Of a stretch of 64,000 bases of DNA, positions 17,366 to 27,171 are shown in pieces. Under the pieces are notes generated by a model. That model did no database searches. It had not been told where the DNA came from and worked only from the letters and a program-made list of their open reading frames with translations. Within the stretch, counting starts at the first letter, position 1. Every line of letters starts with the position of its first letter. A program made the translations under genes and the position numbers. The stretch is from Alteromonas sp. MMG017 (GTDB lineage: Bacteria; Pseudomonadota; Gammaproteobacteria; Enterobacterales; Alteromonadaceae), in assembly GCF_018100795.1 (NCBI RefSeq), contig NZ_JAGJDY010000016.1:31573-95572 (forward strand). The letters run 5' to 3'.

Positions 17366-17938
17366 TTAGTTAAGTTCTTTATCTACCCAAAACTTGGTAC
17401 CTTTCACGGTAGCTTGTAGGGCTAAACCACTTTCAGTCATGGTGTACACAGTAACATTGCCTAAATAGCCTTCGCCTTCTGCTGACATGCCTTTGTTACC
17501 CGCTTTAGCCGCAGCATCAGCGTTGCCACCTACTGTCCAACCATTTTCGATAAAGTAGTTCATGGCTTTTTGCGTGTGGAAAACCATCACAATGCGGTAG
17601 TCTTTCGCACCTAGTCCAAGACCAACACCGCCTTCGGCCATATTCATGTAAGTTTTCGTGCCAGTAACTTGGTTGTTCACTACACCGTAACCCGTACCGG
17701 CCGCAAAGAAAATGACGTTAATATTTGCATTCGTGAATACCGCGTAGCCTGCTGCATCTCGCACTTGTGAGCGGGTATCTGGCTTTTCAGTGTATAGCCT
17801 TGCTAAGGCGTTTTGCTGCATATCTAATATAGCTTGTCGCTTTTCCGCAACACTACCGTCACCCATTGAGGCGCAGCCAGTTACAGCGAGTAAAACTAAA
17901 CCTATCAACGAAAATGAAGTTAAGCTTTTGAAATTCAT
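17366..17938 (-). CDS. SYLF/Ysc84-domain lipoprotein
   Basis: A 190-residue protein with a signal peptide and lipobox LLAVTGC (Cys22). The mature part carries the SYLF pattern: AGYAVFTNANINVIFF, GYGVVNNQ, a glycine-rich GGVGLGLGAKDYRIVMVF and a lipid-binding-like C-terminal beta region. SYLF domains bind lipid in eukaryotes; bacterial members are envelope lipoproteins of unclear role. It is monocistronic with its own terminator-like hairpin. Confidence 0.8.
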   Translation of the reverse strand: MNFKSLTSFSLIGLVLLAVTGCASMGDGSVAEKRQAILDMQQNALARLYTEKPDTRSQVRDAAGYAVFTNANINVIFFAAGTGYGVVNNQVTGTKTYMNMAEGGVGLGLGAKDYRIVMVFHTQKAMNYFIENGWTVGGNADAAAKAGNKGMSAEGEGYLGNVTVYTMTESGLALQATVKGTKFWVDKELN

Positions 17939-18098
17939 ATTTTTTCCTTTGATTCAATTTTAAAACGTACTATCTAAACTTTGGGCTCAGGTATTAAAGA
18001 AACCTAAGCGGGTCGGTTTAATCGTTTATTGCGTGTCATTACAATCCTAGTACGCAAAAAATGTGCTCAAAGGTTAGTTTTGAATGTAAATGTAATTG

Positions 18099-18983
18099 CT
18101 ATTGCACCTTCTCAACGCTGAAACCTTGCTGTTCTAGCATGTTCAATACACCCAATTCACCTGGCAAATGCAATGCGCCTACTAGCACAAATTCAGTGGA
18201 CTTAGTTGCCAACGCTTCTACTAAAAATTGCATCCAGGATTTGTTTCTAGATGATAAAAGTGTATCGAATATATCAGGGTATTCGGACTTGAAATCAGCC
18301 ATGCTTTCTTCGTACATTTTATCGATGTCGCCTGCTTTCCAACTCGATTTCATTTTTGGTAAAACCTGTGGGAGTGTTTCAACGTCTTCAAGGGTGTATT
18401 GAATAAACGCATCTTCATCGCCATTACCCATTTTCTGAATAAACGAAAGTTGCTGTTCGGGGCTTTCTAACCAAAGAATGGTTTTATTGTCATTTTTGCC
18501 ACGATTAAAGAAATGTTTATCTACGCCTTCACTGGTTAGCCCCATGATTTGAAGTTCAATCATGCTTAAGGTAATACTCAAAAATGCAGGCTTATACATC
18601 ATAAAGTTAGACAGTGATAAACCACGCGCTTCCATGTGTGCTGATAAATTGGCTATGGTTTTTTCTGAAAGATCATCAGCAAGGCTGTTACCTTGGGTAT
18701 AAGTTAGCTTTTTCATCATAGACTGCGCAAATTCTTGTGTTTCTAAGGCGTCTAAGTCTGTTTCAAACACTAACGTTTCTGATTGTTGGTAAGCGGTGTC
18801 GTAGGCATTTGGAAGAGGGTAATCACTTTCGCTAAGTAGGTGAAGTGTACCGCCAATATAGAGAGTGTTTTCACCGTTACTCACCTTGAAAACCGAGGCT
18901 GAAAAGGCAGGCGTGGTTAGCCCTACTACACAAGTTGTAAGTAAAAGCGCTAAGCTAAAAGCACGGGGGCTGAACTTCATCAC
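18099..18983 (-). CDS. TraB/GumN family protein
   Basis: A 294-residue secreted protein: signal peptide 1-29 (cleavage after AFS), then the family motif YIGGTLHLL, a central helical region, and VLVGALHLPGELGVL near the C-terminus with the second GxxH motif. TraB/GumN proteins (PF01963) are thought to be metal-dependent proteases related to Tiki. The two GxxH motifs are intact, so it may be active in the periplasm. Confidence 0.85.
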   Translation of the reverse strand: MMKFSPRAFSLALLLTTCVVGLTTPAFSASVFKVSNGENTLYIGGTLHLLSESDYPLPNAYDTAYQQSETLVFETDLDALETQEFAQSMMKKLTYTQGNSLADDLSEKTIANLSAHMEARGLSLSNFMMYKPAFLSITLSMIELQIMGLTSEGVDKHFFNRGKNDNKTILWLESPEQQLSFIQKMGNGDEDAFIQYTLEDVETLPQVLPKMKSSWKAGDIDKMYEESMADFKSEYPDIFDTLLSSRNKSWMQFLVEALATKSTEFVLVGALHLPGELGVLNMLEQQGFSVEKVQ

Positions 18984-19133
18984 ATTGTCCTGTTAGATGA
19001 TAATCAGCCACTTTACCGAGTAAGTAACATCTATTCAACTGGGTCTATTTACCCAGTACAGCTCACAACAGGGCCGTTGATCGATGGACAGTTAAAAAGA
19101 GAGCTATTAAAGAGAGATACTAAAGACAGCTAA

Positions 19134-19385
19134 CTATCGATGCCAATCAATTTCGAGTTCCAACGCATCTGGAATCTGTGACTGACCTACCATTTCCTCG
19201 TAAGGGGTGGATTGACGCAGCCATACATGTTCAAACTCCTCAGAATTAAAGTGGTCTTTAATCTCATTTAGACAATGAAATGTCTTTGGCCGAGACGTTT
19301 TGTCTCTTACTAACGTGCGAGATGCATCTAGTCCTGTTGCCGCTAAATAGCTCCCGCCTTCAATTGACTCTATGTACAGATTCAT
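19134..19385 (-). CDS. DUF6482-like small protein
   Basis: An 83-residue protein, no signal peptide. The pattern MNLYIESIEGGSYLAATGLD, a short KTFHCLNEIKDHF segment and the closing EIDWHR resemble the small DUF6482 family of gammaproteobacteria. The assignment is by memory of the pattern, and function is unknown. Confidence 0.6.
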   Translation of the reverse strand: MNLYIESIEGGSYLAATGLDASRTLVRDKTSRPKTFHCLNEIKDHFNSEEFEHVWLRQSTPYEEMVGQSQIPDALELEIDWHR

Positions 19386-19544
19386 GATTGTTCTCCGATA
19401 TAACGCAAGTAGACATTACTATTTGTAGTTCATAGGCAGAAAAACGGATATTAAATTTAATTTAAACTTTGCTTCAATTCACTAAAGCTAGCGCTAAACG
19501 AAAGCAGCACGCACAAGCTAGACTACAAAAAGTAAGAACCAAGG

Positions 19545-20039
19545 CTACGTTTTCCACCAATGATTACGGCATACCATGATGCCTTCGTTATCTAGTGTTT
19601 CTTTCAGTAATGCGCGATCTTCAAGATTAAGGAACGCTCCCAAGACAATACGTTGTTCGTCATCCACTAAGGTGACGATGGGAAGGTGCCAATCGTTTTC
19701 AGATTCGGTAAATACAATATGCGCTGACGGACGAGTGAAAGAGAGTGTGCGGTGGCGGGTACAAAAGTGAATCTTGTGGGGCTCAATATCAAGGGTTTCC
19801 CACCGGTACGTACTGCGGGAAACTTGGTACATGATAAAAACAAGCAATACGACTTCTATGCCAGCAAAGGGTAAAATCACCCACACTCCCACCACCGCCC
19901 AACCAATAGCGATAGTGAATACAGCAACGGCAAATATCAACATCAGCCATTTAGTATCTTGCCAGCTGGCTGAACGGTTAGGCGTAAGCCTTAACCTCCT
20001 CTTACCTTGGAGTGAAATGGTTTCTAACATAAAGTTCAA
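19545..20039 (-). CDS. DUF2244-domain membrane protein
   Basis: A 164-residue protein with two adjacent membrane helices (about residues 30-72) followed by a beta-rich cytosolic part, SRSTYRWETLDIEPHKI and FTRPSAHIVFTESENDW, ending with VLGAFLNLEDRALLKETL. This order fits DUF2244 (PF10003). Its biochemical role is unknown. Confidence 0.75.
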   Translation of the reverse strand: MNFMLETISLQGKRRLRLTPNRSASWQDTKWLMLIFAVAVFTIAIGWAVVGVWVILPFAGIEVVLLVFIMYQVSRSTYRWETLDIEPHKIHFCTRHRTLSFTRPSAHIVFTESENDWHLPIVTLVDDEQRIVLGAFLNLEDRALLKETLDNEGIMVCRNHWWKT

Positions 20040-20143
20040 AGGATAAAACGGTGACTACCTAGTAATATTAGTAGGCATTGGGCATTTTGCCGTCGTGATT
20101 TGTTTAAATAAAAGCACTAGCCGTACACGAGAGTTTCATCTCT

Positions 20144-21076
20144 ATGCGCCATTTGAGGGGGAATGTGTTGAATCGTTTATTGCAGTGGGTAATAAAAAGC
20201 CCATTTAAAATTCTTTTGCTTGTACTGTGGATAGTGGTGATTTTTTCTCAGTCCACGCCGCTAGTGCTCATCGCCGAGAATAGCCTTTTTAGTTTGCTTG
20301 GCATCATTGGCGCTATTTTCGCAAACGCTACCGGTGCGGGTGGGGGCGTGGTGTTTGTTCCTTTCTTTAACCACTTACAGTTTTCATCTCAAAGCGTGGT
20401 GGCTACCAGTTTCGCTATTCAATGCTGCGGCATGACCGCGGGCGCTATTACGTGGTGGCGTTACAAATGCCGTCATCATCAAACCGATAGTCAATGGTGC
20501 GCGTTGCCTACAAGCTTATTGCTAAGCGTACCAGCGTCGCTGTGCGGCGTCTGGCTTGCGCAGTTTGGGCCAGATACGTTCACTGCTCTTTCACCTTTTA
20601 AAGGGGGAATAGAACAAATTCACTTGGGGTTTGGCGCCTTTTCTATAGTGCTCGCCGTGGCTATTTTTGCCTCTATTCCTTTTATGAAACGGGTTGCCTT
20701 AAAACAAGACGCTGATCAATTTGATATTGTGGCGCTGCCATTGGTATCTTTTTTTGGTGGAATTATAACCGCTTGGCTTTCGGTGGGGGTAGGTGAGCTG
20801 GTGGCTGTCTATCTCATTATCAGAGGGTTCAATGTCACTATGGCCATCGCCGCTGCTGTCATCTTATCAGCCTTTACTGTATGGGGCGCTGTGATTTATC
20901 ACGTGTTAGTAACCCATGCCGTAGTTTGGGACGTAGTGATATTTGCTGGCGCGGGCGCAATAATTGGTGGCATGCTAGCCAAGTTTGTTGTGTTGGCTTT
21001 TTCACCCCAAAAACTTAAGCTTTTCTTTGGCACTTGGGTGCTCTTGCTCGGCGTATCTGGTTTGCCTATTTTCTAA
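20144..21076 (+). CDS. TauE/SafE-family anion (sulfite/organosulfonate) exporter
   Basis: A 310-residue protein with about eight hydrophobic segments. The first repeat contains GIIGAIFANATGAGGGVVFVPFF, the glycine-rich motif of TauE/SafE (PF01925), and the second repeat has FFGGIITAWLSVGVGELVAVY. Family members move sulfite, sulfoacetate or similar anions. A strong GAGGGGG lies at 20155-20161, so the start may be the GTG at 20165 or TTG at 20168 rather than the ATG used here. Confidence 0.82.
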   Translation: MRHLRGNVLNRLLQWVIKSPFKILLLVLWIVVIFSQSTPLVLIAENSLFSLLGIIGAIFANATGAGGGVVFVPFFNHLQFSSQSVVATSFAIQCCGMTAGAITWWRYKCRHHQTDSQWCALPTSLLLSVPASLCGVWLAQFGPDTFTALSPFKGGIEQIHLGFGAFSIVLAVAIFASIPFMKRVALKQDADQFDIVALPLVSFFGGIITAWLSVGVGELVAVYLIIRGFNVTMAIAAAVILSAFTVWGAVIYHVLVTHAVVWDVVIFAGAGAIIGGMLAKFVVLAFSPQKLKLFFGTWVLLLGVSGLPIF

Positions 21077-21152
21077 GCGCTCAATTTTAAAGAGCTCACT
21101 TTTTAAATGCATAGTTTTAAACAGGAATCGTTTGTCAAAAAAGGATGTATGG

Positions 21153-22493
21153 ATGACATATCAGACAACACCCAAGAAAATTTATCGTGTAACGCAGCCC
21201 GAATGGTCTAAACATGCCGTTATATACCAGGTAAATACTCGCCAGTTTTCTGTATCTGGTACATTTAAAGAAGTGACAAATAGCTTAAGTCACATTTGTG
21301 ATTTAGGTGCCGATATTCTCTGGCTTATGCCTATCCATCCTATTGGTGAAAAAAATCGCAAAGGTGAGCTTGGTAGCCCCTATGCGGTGAAAGACTACTT
21401 AGGCATTAACCCCGAATTTGGCAATGCAGACGACGTTAAAGAGTTGGTACAAGAGGCGCACAAACGGAATTTGAAAGTTATTTTAGACTGGGTGCCTAAT
21501 CATAGTGCTTGGGACAACCCTTTAGTCGACACGCATCCGCATTGGTATGCAAGAGATCATCACGGTGAATTTCGCCCGTCTCCTTGGTGGGATTGGTCAG
21601 ATATTATCGAGTTTGATTACGACGAGCCTGCGCTACGTGAGTATATGATTAACGCCATGCGCTATTGGGTAGAACGCTTTGATATTGACGGTTTTCGATG
21701 TGATGTCGCGGGTTATGTTCCAAACGACTTTTGGCATCAAGCGCGTGTTGCCTTGGATGCGATAAAGCCGGTATTTATGTTAGCCGAGTGGGAAAATCGC
21801 GATTTACACGAAACTGCTTTTAACATGACCTATGCATGGAGCTGGAATGAAACCATGCACGAGCTCGCCCATGGACGATGTTCTCTCGACAGGTTAAGAA
21901 AATACTATTCATGGAATGAGCGAGCGTGGCCGCACAGTGCTTATCGAATGACCTTTGTAAGCAACCACGATAAAAATGCGTGGGATGGTACCCAACGTGA
22001 ACAGTTTGGTAATGCCCTAGAAGGCGCTATCGTGTTATCTGTTTTAGGTGAAGGTATGCCACTAATTCATAATGGCCAAGAGGCAGGGGAAACAAAGCGT
22101 TTAGCGTTTTTTGAACGTGACCCTATTGAATGGCAACCTCACTGTATCGGTGATTTGTACAGAGCCTTAATTAAGATAAAAAAATCCATCCCTGCTTTAG
22201 GCAATGGCGAATTTGGTGCCCGTATGATTCAGGTACCAAGTAACTGTATGTCACAGGTATTTAGCTTTGTGAGAATGGATGAACACAATAAAGTATTAGT
22301 TATCATCAATTTTTCCAGCTCCCAATGCAACGTTACTTTTAACGACCCCATACTTAATGGCACTTATTCTAAGTGCACGCTTGATTCAAATACCTCCCAT
22401 CCCGAGCTAATAAGCGAACCAGAACACTTACATATCGAGAAGCCTGTTCAAATTGGCTCGTGGGGTTATCAGGTATGGATTAGTGCTCATTAA
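21153..22493 (+). CDS. GH13 alpha-amylase family glycoside hydrolase, cytoplasmic
   Basis: Starting at the ATG at 21153 behind AAGGATG, the product has 446 residues. The GH13 regions are clear: DWVPNHS (112-118), nucleophile D184 in GFRCDVAG, acid/base E212 in FMLAEWEN, and the NHD motif with D273. There is no signal peptide, so it should act on cytoplasmic alpha-glucans or maltodextrins. The C-terminal beta domain ends at WGYQVWISAH. It stands alone without other glycogen genes; subfamily is unclear. An upstream in-frame start at 20985 lies inside the exporter gene and is rejected. Confidence 0.85.
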   Translation: MTYQTTPKKIYRVTQPEWSKHAVIYQVNTRQFSVSGTFKEVTNSLSHICDLGADILWLMPIHPIGEKNRKGELGSPYAVKDYLGINPEFGNADDVKELVQEAHKRNLKVILDWVPNHSAWDNPLVDTHPHWYARDHHGEFRPSPWWDWSDIIEFDYDEPALREYMINAMRYWVERFDIDGFRCDVAGYVPNDFWHQARVALDAIKPVFMLAEWENRDLHETAFNMTYAWSWNETMHELAHGRCSLDRLRKYYSWNERAWPHSAYRMTFVSNHDKNAWDGTQREQFGNALEGAIVLSVLGEGMPLIHNGQEAGETKRLAFFERDPIEWQPHCIGDLYRALIKIKKSIPALGNGEFGARMIQVPSNCMSQVFSFVRMDEHNKVLVIINFSSSQCNVTFNDPILNGTYSKCTLDSNTSHPELISEPEHLHIEKPVQIGSWGYQVWISAH

Positions 22494-22706
22494 TCGGTAT
22501 GAGCATGGCTCACCCGCTATTACTTCTTGATGGATGTGACAATAAGTATGAATTGCGAGTGTTTGAACCGTCGGCTTCAGAGGGGCATGAAATCTGTCAT
22601 TCGGTATGGAATTTTCGCGAATACTAACCATTTTTCGAAAAACTTTGGCATAATGCACCGCTTTGTGGCCTAGCGGCCAAATCTTCACTTTTACGTTAAG
22701 TACACT

Positions 22707-24626
22707 ATGCCAACTATCGATGACATCTTTTCTTCCACGGGTTTACTTGCTAAAACCATCAATGGCTTTGTTCCCCGTGAGGCGCAAACACAAATGGCGC
22801 AAGCGGTAAAAGAAGCCATTGATGAAACCGGCAGCCTAGTGGTGGAAGCCGGTACAGGTACAGGGAAAACCTTCGCTTATTTAGCGCCCGCGCTGTTAGC
22901 TGAGGGTAAAGCGATAGTGTCGACGGGAACGAAAAACCTGCAAGAACAGCTATTTCATCGCGATTTACCTCTGGTGAAAAAAGCCCTTAGCAGCAGGCGT
23001 AAAACGGCGTTGTTAAAAGGCCGTGCTAATTACCTTTGCCTGCACCGACTAGAACAACATGGCGGTAACTCCACGTTAGTGGAAAAAGAGGTGTTAGGGC
23101 AGCTATCAGAAGTGAAGCTGTGGTCTACCACCACAAAAACTGGCGACATGGGCGAGCTAAAAAGTTTGCCTGAGGATGCGCGAGTGCTGCCTTTGGTTAC
23201 GTCTACAGTAGATAACTGTCTTGGGCGCGACTGCCCCGATTATGAAGAGTGTTATTTGGTTAAGGCACGGCGTAAAGCGTTGGATGCCGATATTATCGTG
23301 GTAAATCACCACTTGTTTTTCGCTGACATGGCACTAAAAGATACCGGGTTCGGTGAGCTTATCCCAGAAGCTGACGCCATTATATTCGATGAAGCCCATC
23401 AAATTCCCGATATTGCCGCAGACTACTTTGGTGAATCGCTTTCTACCCGCCAAATTCAAGATTTAGCCAAAGATATTACCCTCATTTTTAGAACCGTTTT
23501 AAAAGACGCGGCACAATTAGACAAAGCAGCAGATAAATGCCGCATGATTGCTGCCGATTTACGCCTGTTGTTCCCCGATACTACCCAACGAGGAAACTGG
23601 GCTGAAGCCTTAATGCGTGACGATGTGCGCTTAGAAGTAGGTAAACTAGCAGAGGCGCTAGGGGTACTGCATGAAGTGTGTAAGCTGCATATTGGTCGCG
23701 ATAAAGATTTAGATAATCTGTACGAAAGAATTGTGTCGGTGAGGGAGCAACTCGACTCGTTAAGTGATGAGAAGCAAGAAAATGTGAGCTTGTGGTATGA
23801 AACCACCACTCGCCATTTAATTATGCATTTAACGCCGTTATCGATTGCTGCTAAGTTCCGCCGTTTTGTGGCATCGCCTCCTCGCGGTTGGGTTTTTACC
23901 TCTGCAACATTAATGGTTAACGGTGGCTTTGAGCATTTTCAGCGCCGAATGGGATTAGAAGACTCAAAAACGTTAGGCTTAGATAGCCCTTTTAACTACC
24001 CCGAACAAGCCATGTTGTGTGTACCTCGGTATTTGCCCGAGCCGAACAGTTTTTCTATGCGGGAAACCTTGTTGAATACGGCCAAAAGATTGATTAAAGC
24101 CAGTAAAGGCCGGTGCTTTTTGTTGTTTACCAGCCACGCCATGCTGCGTGAAATTGCCGGTAAGCTGGAAGATGAAATCGACAACCCATTATTAGTACAA
24201 GGCACGACCACCAAGCAGGCACTATTAGATGCCTACTTGGCTGACGAAAAAGCGGTATTAATGGGCACGGGCGCTTTTTGGGAAGGGGTGGATGTGCGAG
24301 GGAATGACTTGGTGTGCGTCATGATAGATAAACTGCCATTCGCATCACCAGATGATCCGCTATTACAAGCCCGAATGGACGACGTTAAAAAGCGCGGCGC
24401 AAACCCCTTTGGCGTTATTCAAATACCCCAAGCCGTCATTGCTTTAAAGCAAGGTGCTGGGCGCTTAATTCGCGACCCTACCGATAAAGGAGTATTGGTT
24501 ATTTGCGATAATCGTTTAGTGACCAAACCCTATGCGAAAACTTTTATAGGTAGCTTGCCGAATATGCGCAGAACCCGCAGTTTAGACGAAGTAGAGTCTT
24601 TCCTTGCAAAAATTGATGAAGAGTAA
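22707..24626 (+). CDS. yoaA: ATP-dependent DNA helicase of the XPD/DinG family
   Basis: A 639-residue superfamily 2 helicase. Walker A is EAGTGTGKT (48-55), Walker B is FDEAH (Asp228 to His231), and the four iron-sulfur ligands are C111, C171, C176 and C182. Motif VI reads QGAGRLIRDPTDKG. YoaA works with the HolC subunit in repair of replication gaps in E. coli. The gene is followed after 3 bases by tsaB, the same arrangement as in E. coli. Confidence 0.92.
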   Translation: MPTIDDIFSSTGLLAKTINGFVPREAQTQMAQAVKEAIDETGSLVVEAGTGTGKTFAYLAPALLAEGKAIVSTGTKNLQEQLFHRDLPLVKKALSSRRKTALLKGRANYLCLHRLEQHGGNSTLVEKEVLGQLSEVKLWSTTTKTGDMGELKSLPEDARVLPLVTSTVDNCLGRDCPDYEECYLVKARRKALDADIIVVNHHLFFADMALKDTGFGELIPEADAIIFDEAHQIPDIAADYFGESLSTRQIQDLAKDITLIFRTVLKDAAQLDKAADKCRMIAADLRLLFPDTTQRGNWAEALMRDDVRLEVGKLAEALGVLHEVCKLHIGRDKDLDNLYERIVSVREQLDSLSDEKQENVSLWYETTTRHLIMHLTPLSIAAKFRRFVASPPRGWVFTSATLMVNGGFEHFQRRMGLEDSKTLGLDSPFNYPEQAMLCVPRYLPEPNSFSMRETLLNTAKRLIKASKGRCFLLFTSHAMLREIAGKLEDEIDNPLLVQGTTTKQALLDAYLADEKAVLMGTGAFWEGVDVRGNDLVCVMIDKLPFASPDDPLLQARMDDVKKRGANPFGVIQIPQAVIALKQGAGRLIRDPTDKGVLVICDNRLVTKPYAKTFIGSLPNMRRTRSLDEVESFLAKIDEE

Positions 24627-24629
24627 AGA

Positions 24630-25373
24630 ATGAAAATTTTAGCCATAGACACGGCAACAGAGGCCTGTTCAGTAGCACTTAATACAGGCAGCGGTATTGT
24701 ATCTCGTTTTGAAATTTGCCCACAGCAACATAGTCAGCGTTTACTGCCTATGTTGGATGAAGTGTTAAAAGACGCAGGGCTTGTACTGGCCGATTTAGAC
24801 TTACTGGCATTTGGTCGAGGCCCTGGCAGCTTTACCGGCGTGCGTATTGCCACTGGTATGATTCAAGGTTTAGCCCTTGGCAGTGGTTTAAAGGTAGCTG
24901 GCGTAAGCACCTTAGCCGCCATGGCGCAACAAGCGCTAACAGCTAAGCCGACGAAAACTAGGCAAACGGAAACCAAGCAAGCTTCATGGGTTGTGTGTGC
25001 TACCGATGCCCGCATGGGCGAGGTTTATTTTGCCATCTACAAATCTGAAAATGGCTCATTGGAAGAAGTGGTTGCTGAGCAAGTGTGCCCTCCTGAAATA
25101 GCCGTAGCGCATATCAATGACACAATAGTTTCTAATGAAGGTGAGGCTATGGGTGAATTTGAGCCTGTTGGTACAGGCTGGCAGGCTTATCCGGCACTTG
25201 AGGCATTGCTGCCTGAAGATCATGAGGTGTCTATTCAATTTCCTGACGCGGTTTATATGTTGCCTCTTGCTGAGCAACGAGCGCAGGAAGGCGATGTACA
25301 AGTGGCTAGTGATGTAAAACCTGTTTATTTGCGTGACAAAGTGACGTGGAAAAAGTTACCTGGCCGCGAATAA
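24630..25373 (+). CDS. tsaB: tRNA threonylcarbamoyladenosine biosynthesis protein TsaB
   Basis: A 247-residue ASKHA-fold protein beginning MKILAIDTATEACSVAL, with QHSQRLLPMLDEVL and the GRGPGSFTGVRI motif. With TsaD and TsaE it makes the t6A modification of ANN-decoding tRNAs. It lacks the metal-binding histidines of TsaD, as expected. Length is close to E. coli TsaB (231), with an insertion around residues 108-118 rich in K and T. Confidence 0.95.
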   Translation: MKILAIDTATEACSVALNTGSGIVSRFEICPQQHSQRLLPMLDEVLKDAGLVLADLDLLAFGRGPGSFTGVRIATGMIQGLALGSGLKVAGVSTLAAMAQQALTAKPTKTRQTETKQASWVVCATDARMGEVYFAIYKSENGSLEEVVAEQVCPPEIAVAHINDTIVSNEGEAMGEFEPVGTGWQAYPALEALLPEDHEVSIQFPDAVYMLPLAEQRAQEGDVQVASDVKPVYLRDKVTWKKLPGRE

Positions 25374-25656
25374 GAGTATAAACCTCAGGCCTGAACACCT
25401 TTTTAAGCGCCTGCTGCGCCATTAACTGCAGAATATAGTGTGACATGTAAATCAAGATTTAGAGCTAGGCTCTCGAGTGAGCAGGTAAGCGTTCCAGTAT
25501 CTGGGCGCGATTCTTGCAATATTCTTTAAATATAGAATGCAATTTAGCGCTTTGTATCGTTAAGGAGATGGCGCTTACAACATAAACATTCGTTGTAGTC
25601 ATCTCATTACGTATTTACCTATTTGGTTTCATTTAAAAGACTGACACGTTTTTGGT

Positions 25657-25959
25657 ATGCATATAACTAACAATTTTTCGATACCTTCATCGCATCAATC
25701 AGAGCCCTCACAAGGGCGCGTTGCTAAAGTTAATAAAGATGCGCAGCAGCAAAGCAATGGTGAAGGTAAGCAACAGAATAATCATATTGTGGTGGCCCCA
25801 GACGCACAGGGCACCGACAATGCACAGGCTTATCAACGTTTCGTACGTGAAGATAGTGCGGGCTATTCTCAGCAGGCTATTGCCTCGTATACCAGTTTTG
25901 AAAAACAGCAAGAACGTGAGTCGGTACAAAGCATGTTTGGTGTAGATATTTACGCTTAA
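25657..25959 (+). CDS. Conserved small protein, unknown function
   Basis: A 100-residue polar protein. The first 50 residues are Q, N and S rich and probably disordered. The end, AIASYTSFEKQQERESVQSMFGVDIYA, is an ordered-looking helix with a closing GVD(I/L)YA motif that I have a general memory of in other Alteromonadales and Vibrio hypotheticals. No signal peptide. The ribosome site is weak. Confidence 0.6.
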   Translation: MHITNNFSIPSSHQSEPSQGRVAKVNKDAQQQSNGEGKQQNNHIVVAPDAQGTDNAQAYQRFVREDSAGYSQQAIASYTSFEKQQERESVQSMFGVDIYA

Positions 25960-26363
25960 TGCTTAAACTAACATAGCGTGTTGTTAGTGTTATCTTTGCG
26001 TTGTATTCGCCTGTTATAAGCAGTGAAATCTGTACCACAATGCGTTAATTACGCGCCTTCCAATCACGTGTTATCAATCTCAACTAAACTTTTTGCCTAA
26101 AATCCCGTCTAAAGATTAACAATCGTTTAAATCAATGTTCTTTATGGCATTTATTAATTATCAGTGCTAACTTTTAGGGCAAAGTATCCCACTAGTAATG
26201 TCACTTTTAATGATTATCTCTGGTGAATGTGCGGGTTAACAGTGTTACACCGTTACTCAGCGCAATATGGTTTGATTCATTACTATTTGTAGTACTATAT
26301 ATTTTCTCGGCGCTTAGTATCAGCTCCAAGTTAAAAGTGCTTAGGCGGCCAAAAGGAGGCTTC
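25960..26363. other. 404-base intergenic region
   Basis: No convincing coding frame is seen; an open frame from 26223 continues in phase into slp but lacks a ribosome site. A possible promoter for slp is TTGATT (26272-26277), 18 bases, TATATA (26296-26301). A loose inverted repeat of TTTTAGG(G)CAAA type occurs near 26090 and 26175, of unknown meaning. Confidence 0.4.
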
Positions 26364-27014
26364 ATGCTGGTTAGAATGTTAGTGATAGTAAGTGTGGTAC
26401 TTTTCGCAGGTTGCGCGATTGTGCCAGAAAGCGTAGAAGTGCCTAAAGGTACTGAGCTAGTTTCTTATTCTAAAGCCGTTACTTCGGGTGCCAATGCACA
26501 AGGTAAAATGGCTCGGTGGGGCGGCGTTATTGTTGGGGTTGAAAATAAGCCAAACAAAACGTTCATCGAACTTGTTCATTTTCCACTAAATAATTACGGC
26601 AAGCCTAATAGTGGTGGCGAAACCATCGGGCGCTTTAAAGTGCAAATAGACGGTTTTGTTGATCCTATTGTTTTTGAAGAAGGTCGTTCTGCCACGTTTG
26701 TGGGTAAATTAGTTCCACCTACATCGGGCATGGTTGGCGAACAACCCTATATGTATCCTACGATATTGGCTGACGACTACCACATGTGGCGTAAACAAGA
26801 GGTTTACGACGTGAACATGTACTATTTTGATTATGGTACAGGTTGGTATTCACCGTTTATGCGACACAGACCTTGGGGCTACCCAAGCTACAGAAGAGTG
26901 CGGGTAACACGCTATGACAGTTCACCATCAAGCCCGAAACCTTCAAAGAGGCCAACAAACGTCAACACGATTTCAGGTCCGCATGACAAAATGCGCAAGG
27001 ATAAAGCGAAATAA
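26364..27014 (+). CDS. Slp-family outer-membrane lipoprotein
   Basis: The start at 26364 is chosen because AAAGGAGG lies just upstream and it places the signal at the N-terminus; the product has 216 residues. Lipobox VLFAGC with Cys at about residue 15. The Slp pattern follows: MARWGGVIVGVENKPNKTFIELVHFPL, GRFKVQIDGFVDPIVF and GKLVPP. Slp proteins are starvation or stationary-phase outer-membrane lipoproteins. The C-terminal 50 residues are basic and proline/serine rich. Confidence 0.85.
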   Translation: MLVRMLVIVSVVLFAGCAIVPESVEVPKGTELVSYSKAVTSGANAQGKMARWGGVIVGVENKPNKTFIELVHFPLNNYGKPNSGGETIGRFKVQIDGFVDPIVFEEGRSATFVGKLVPPTSGMVGEQPYMYPTILADDYHMWRKQEVYDVNMYYFDYGTGWYSPFMRHRPWGYPSYRRVRVTRYDSSPSSPKPSKRPTNVNTISGPHDKMRKDKAK

Positions 27015-27076
27015 GTACGCTAACAGATGAAAATGTTCGTAAAGATAATCGTATTTGAATAAAAATATGTATTTAC

Positions 27077-27109
27077 TAGGGAGGCAAGATTTTGCCTCCC
27101 TATTTTTTT
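27077..27109 (+). terminator. Rho-independent terminator after slp
   Basis: A perfect 11-bp stem (TAGGGAGGCAA) with GATT loop at 27077-27102 followed by TTTTTTT. Confidence 0.92.
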
Positions 27110-27171
27110 ATCAGGCAGTATTTGGTTCTTTATGGGCAAATAATTGCCGCCGTATTGTGTGAGGGAGCGAC

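Noticed and set aside
20985..21152. Longer N-terminus for the GH13 enzyme
   Set aside because: It lies inside the exporter gene in another frame; the ATG at 21153 has its own ribosome site and matches the family start.
26223..26363. Longer N-terminus for the Slp lipoprotein
   Set aside because: It would bury the lipobox about 60 residues inside the protein and lacks a ribosome site, while AAAGGAGG precedes the ATG at 26364.
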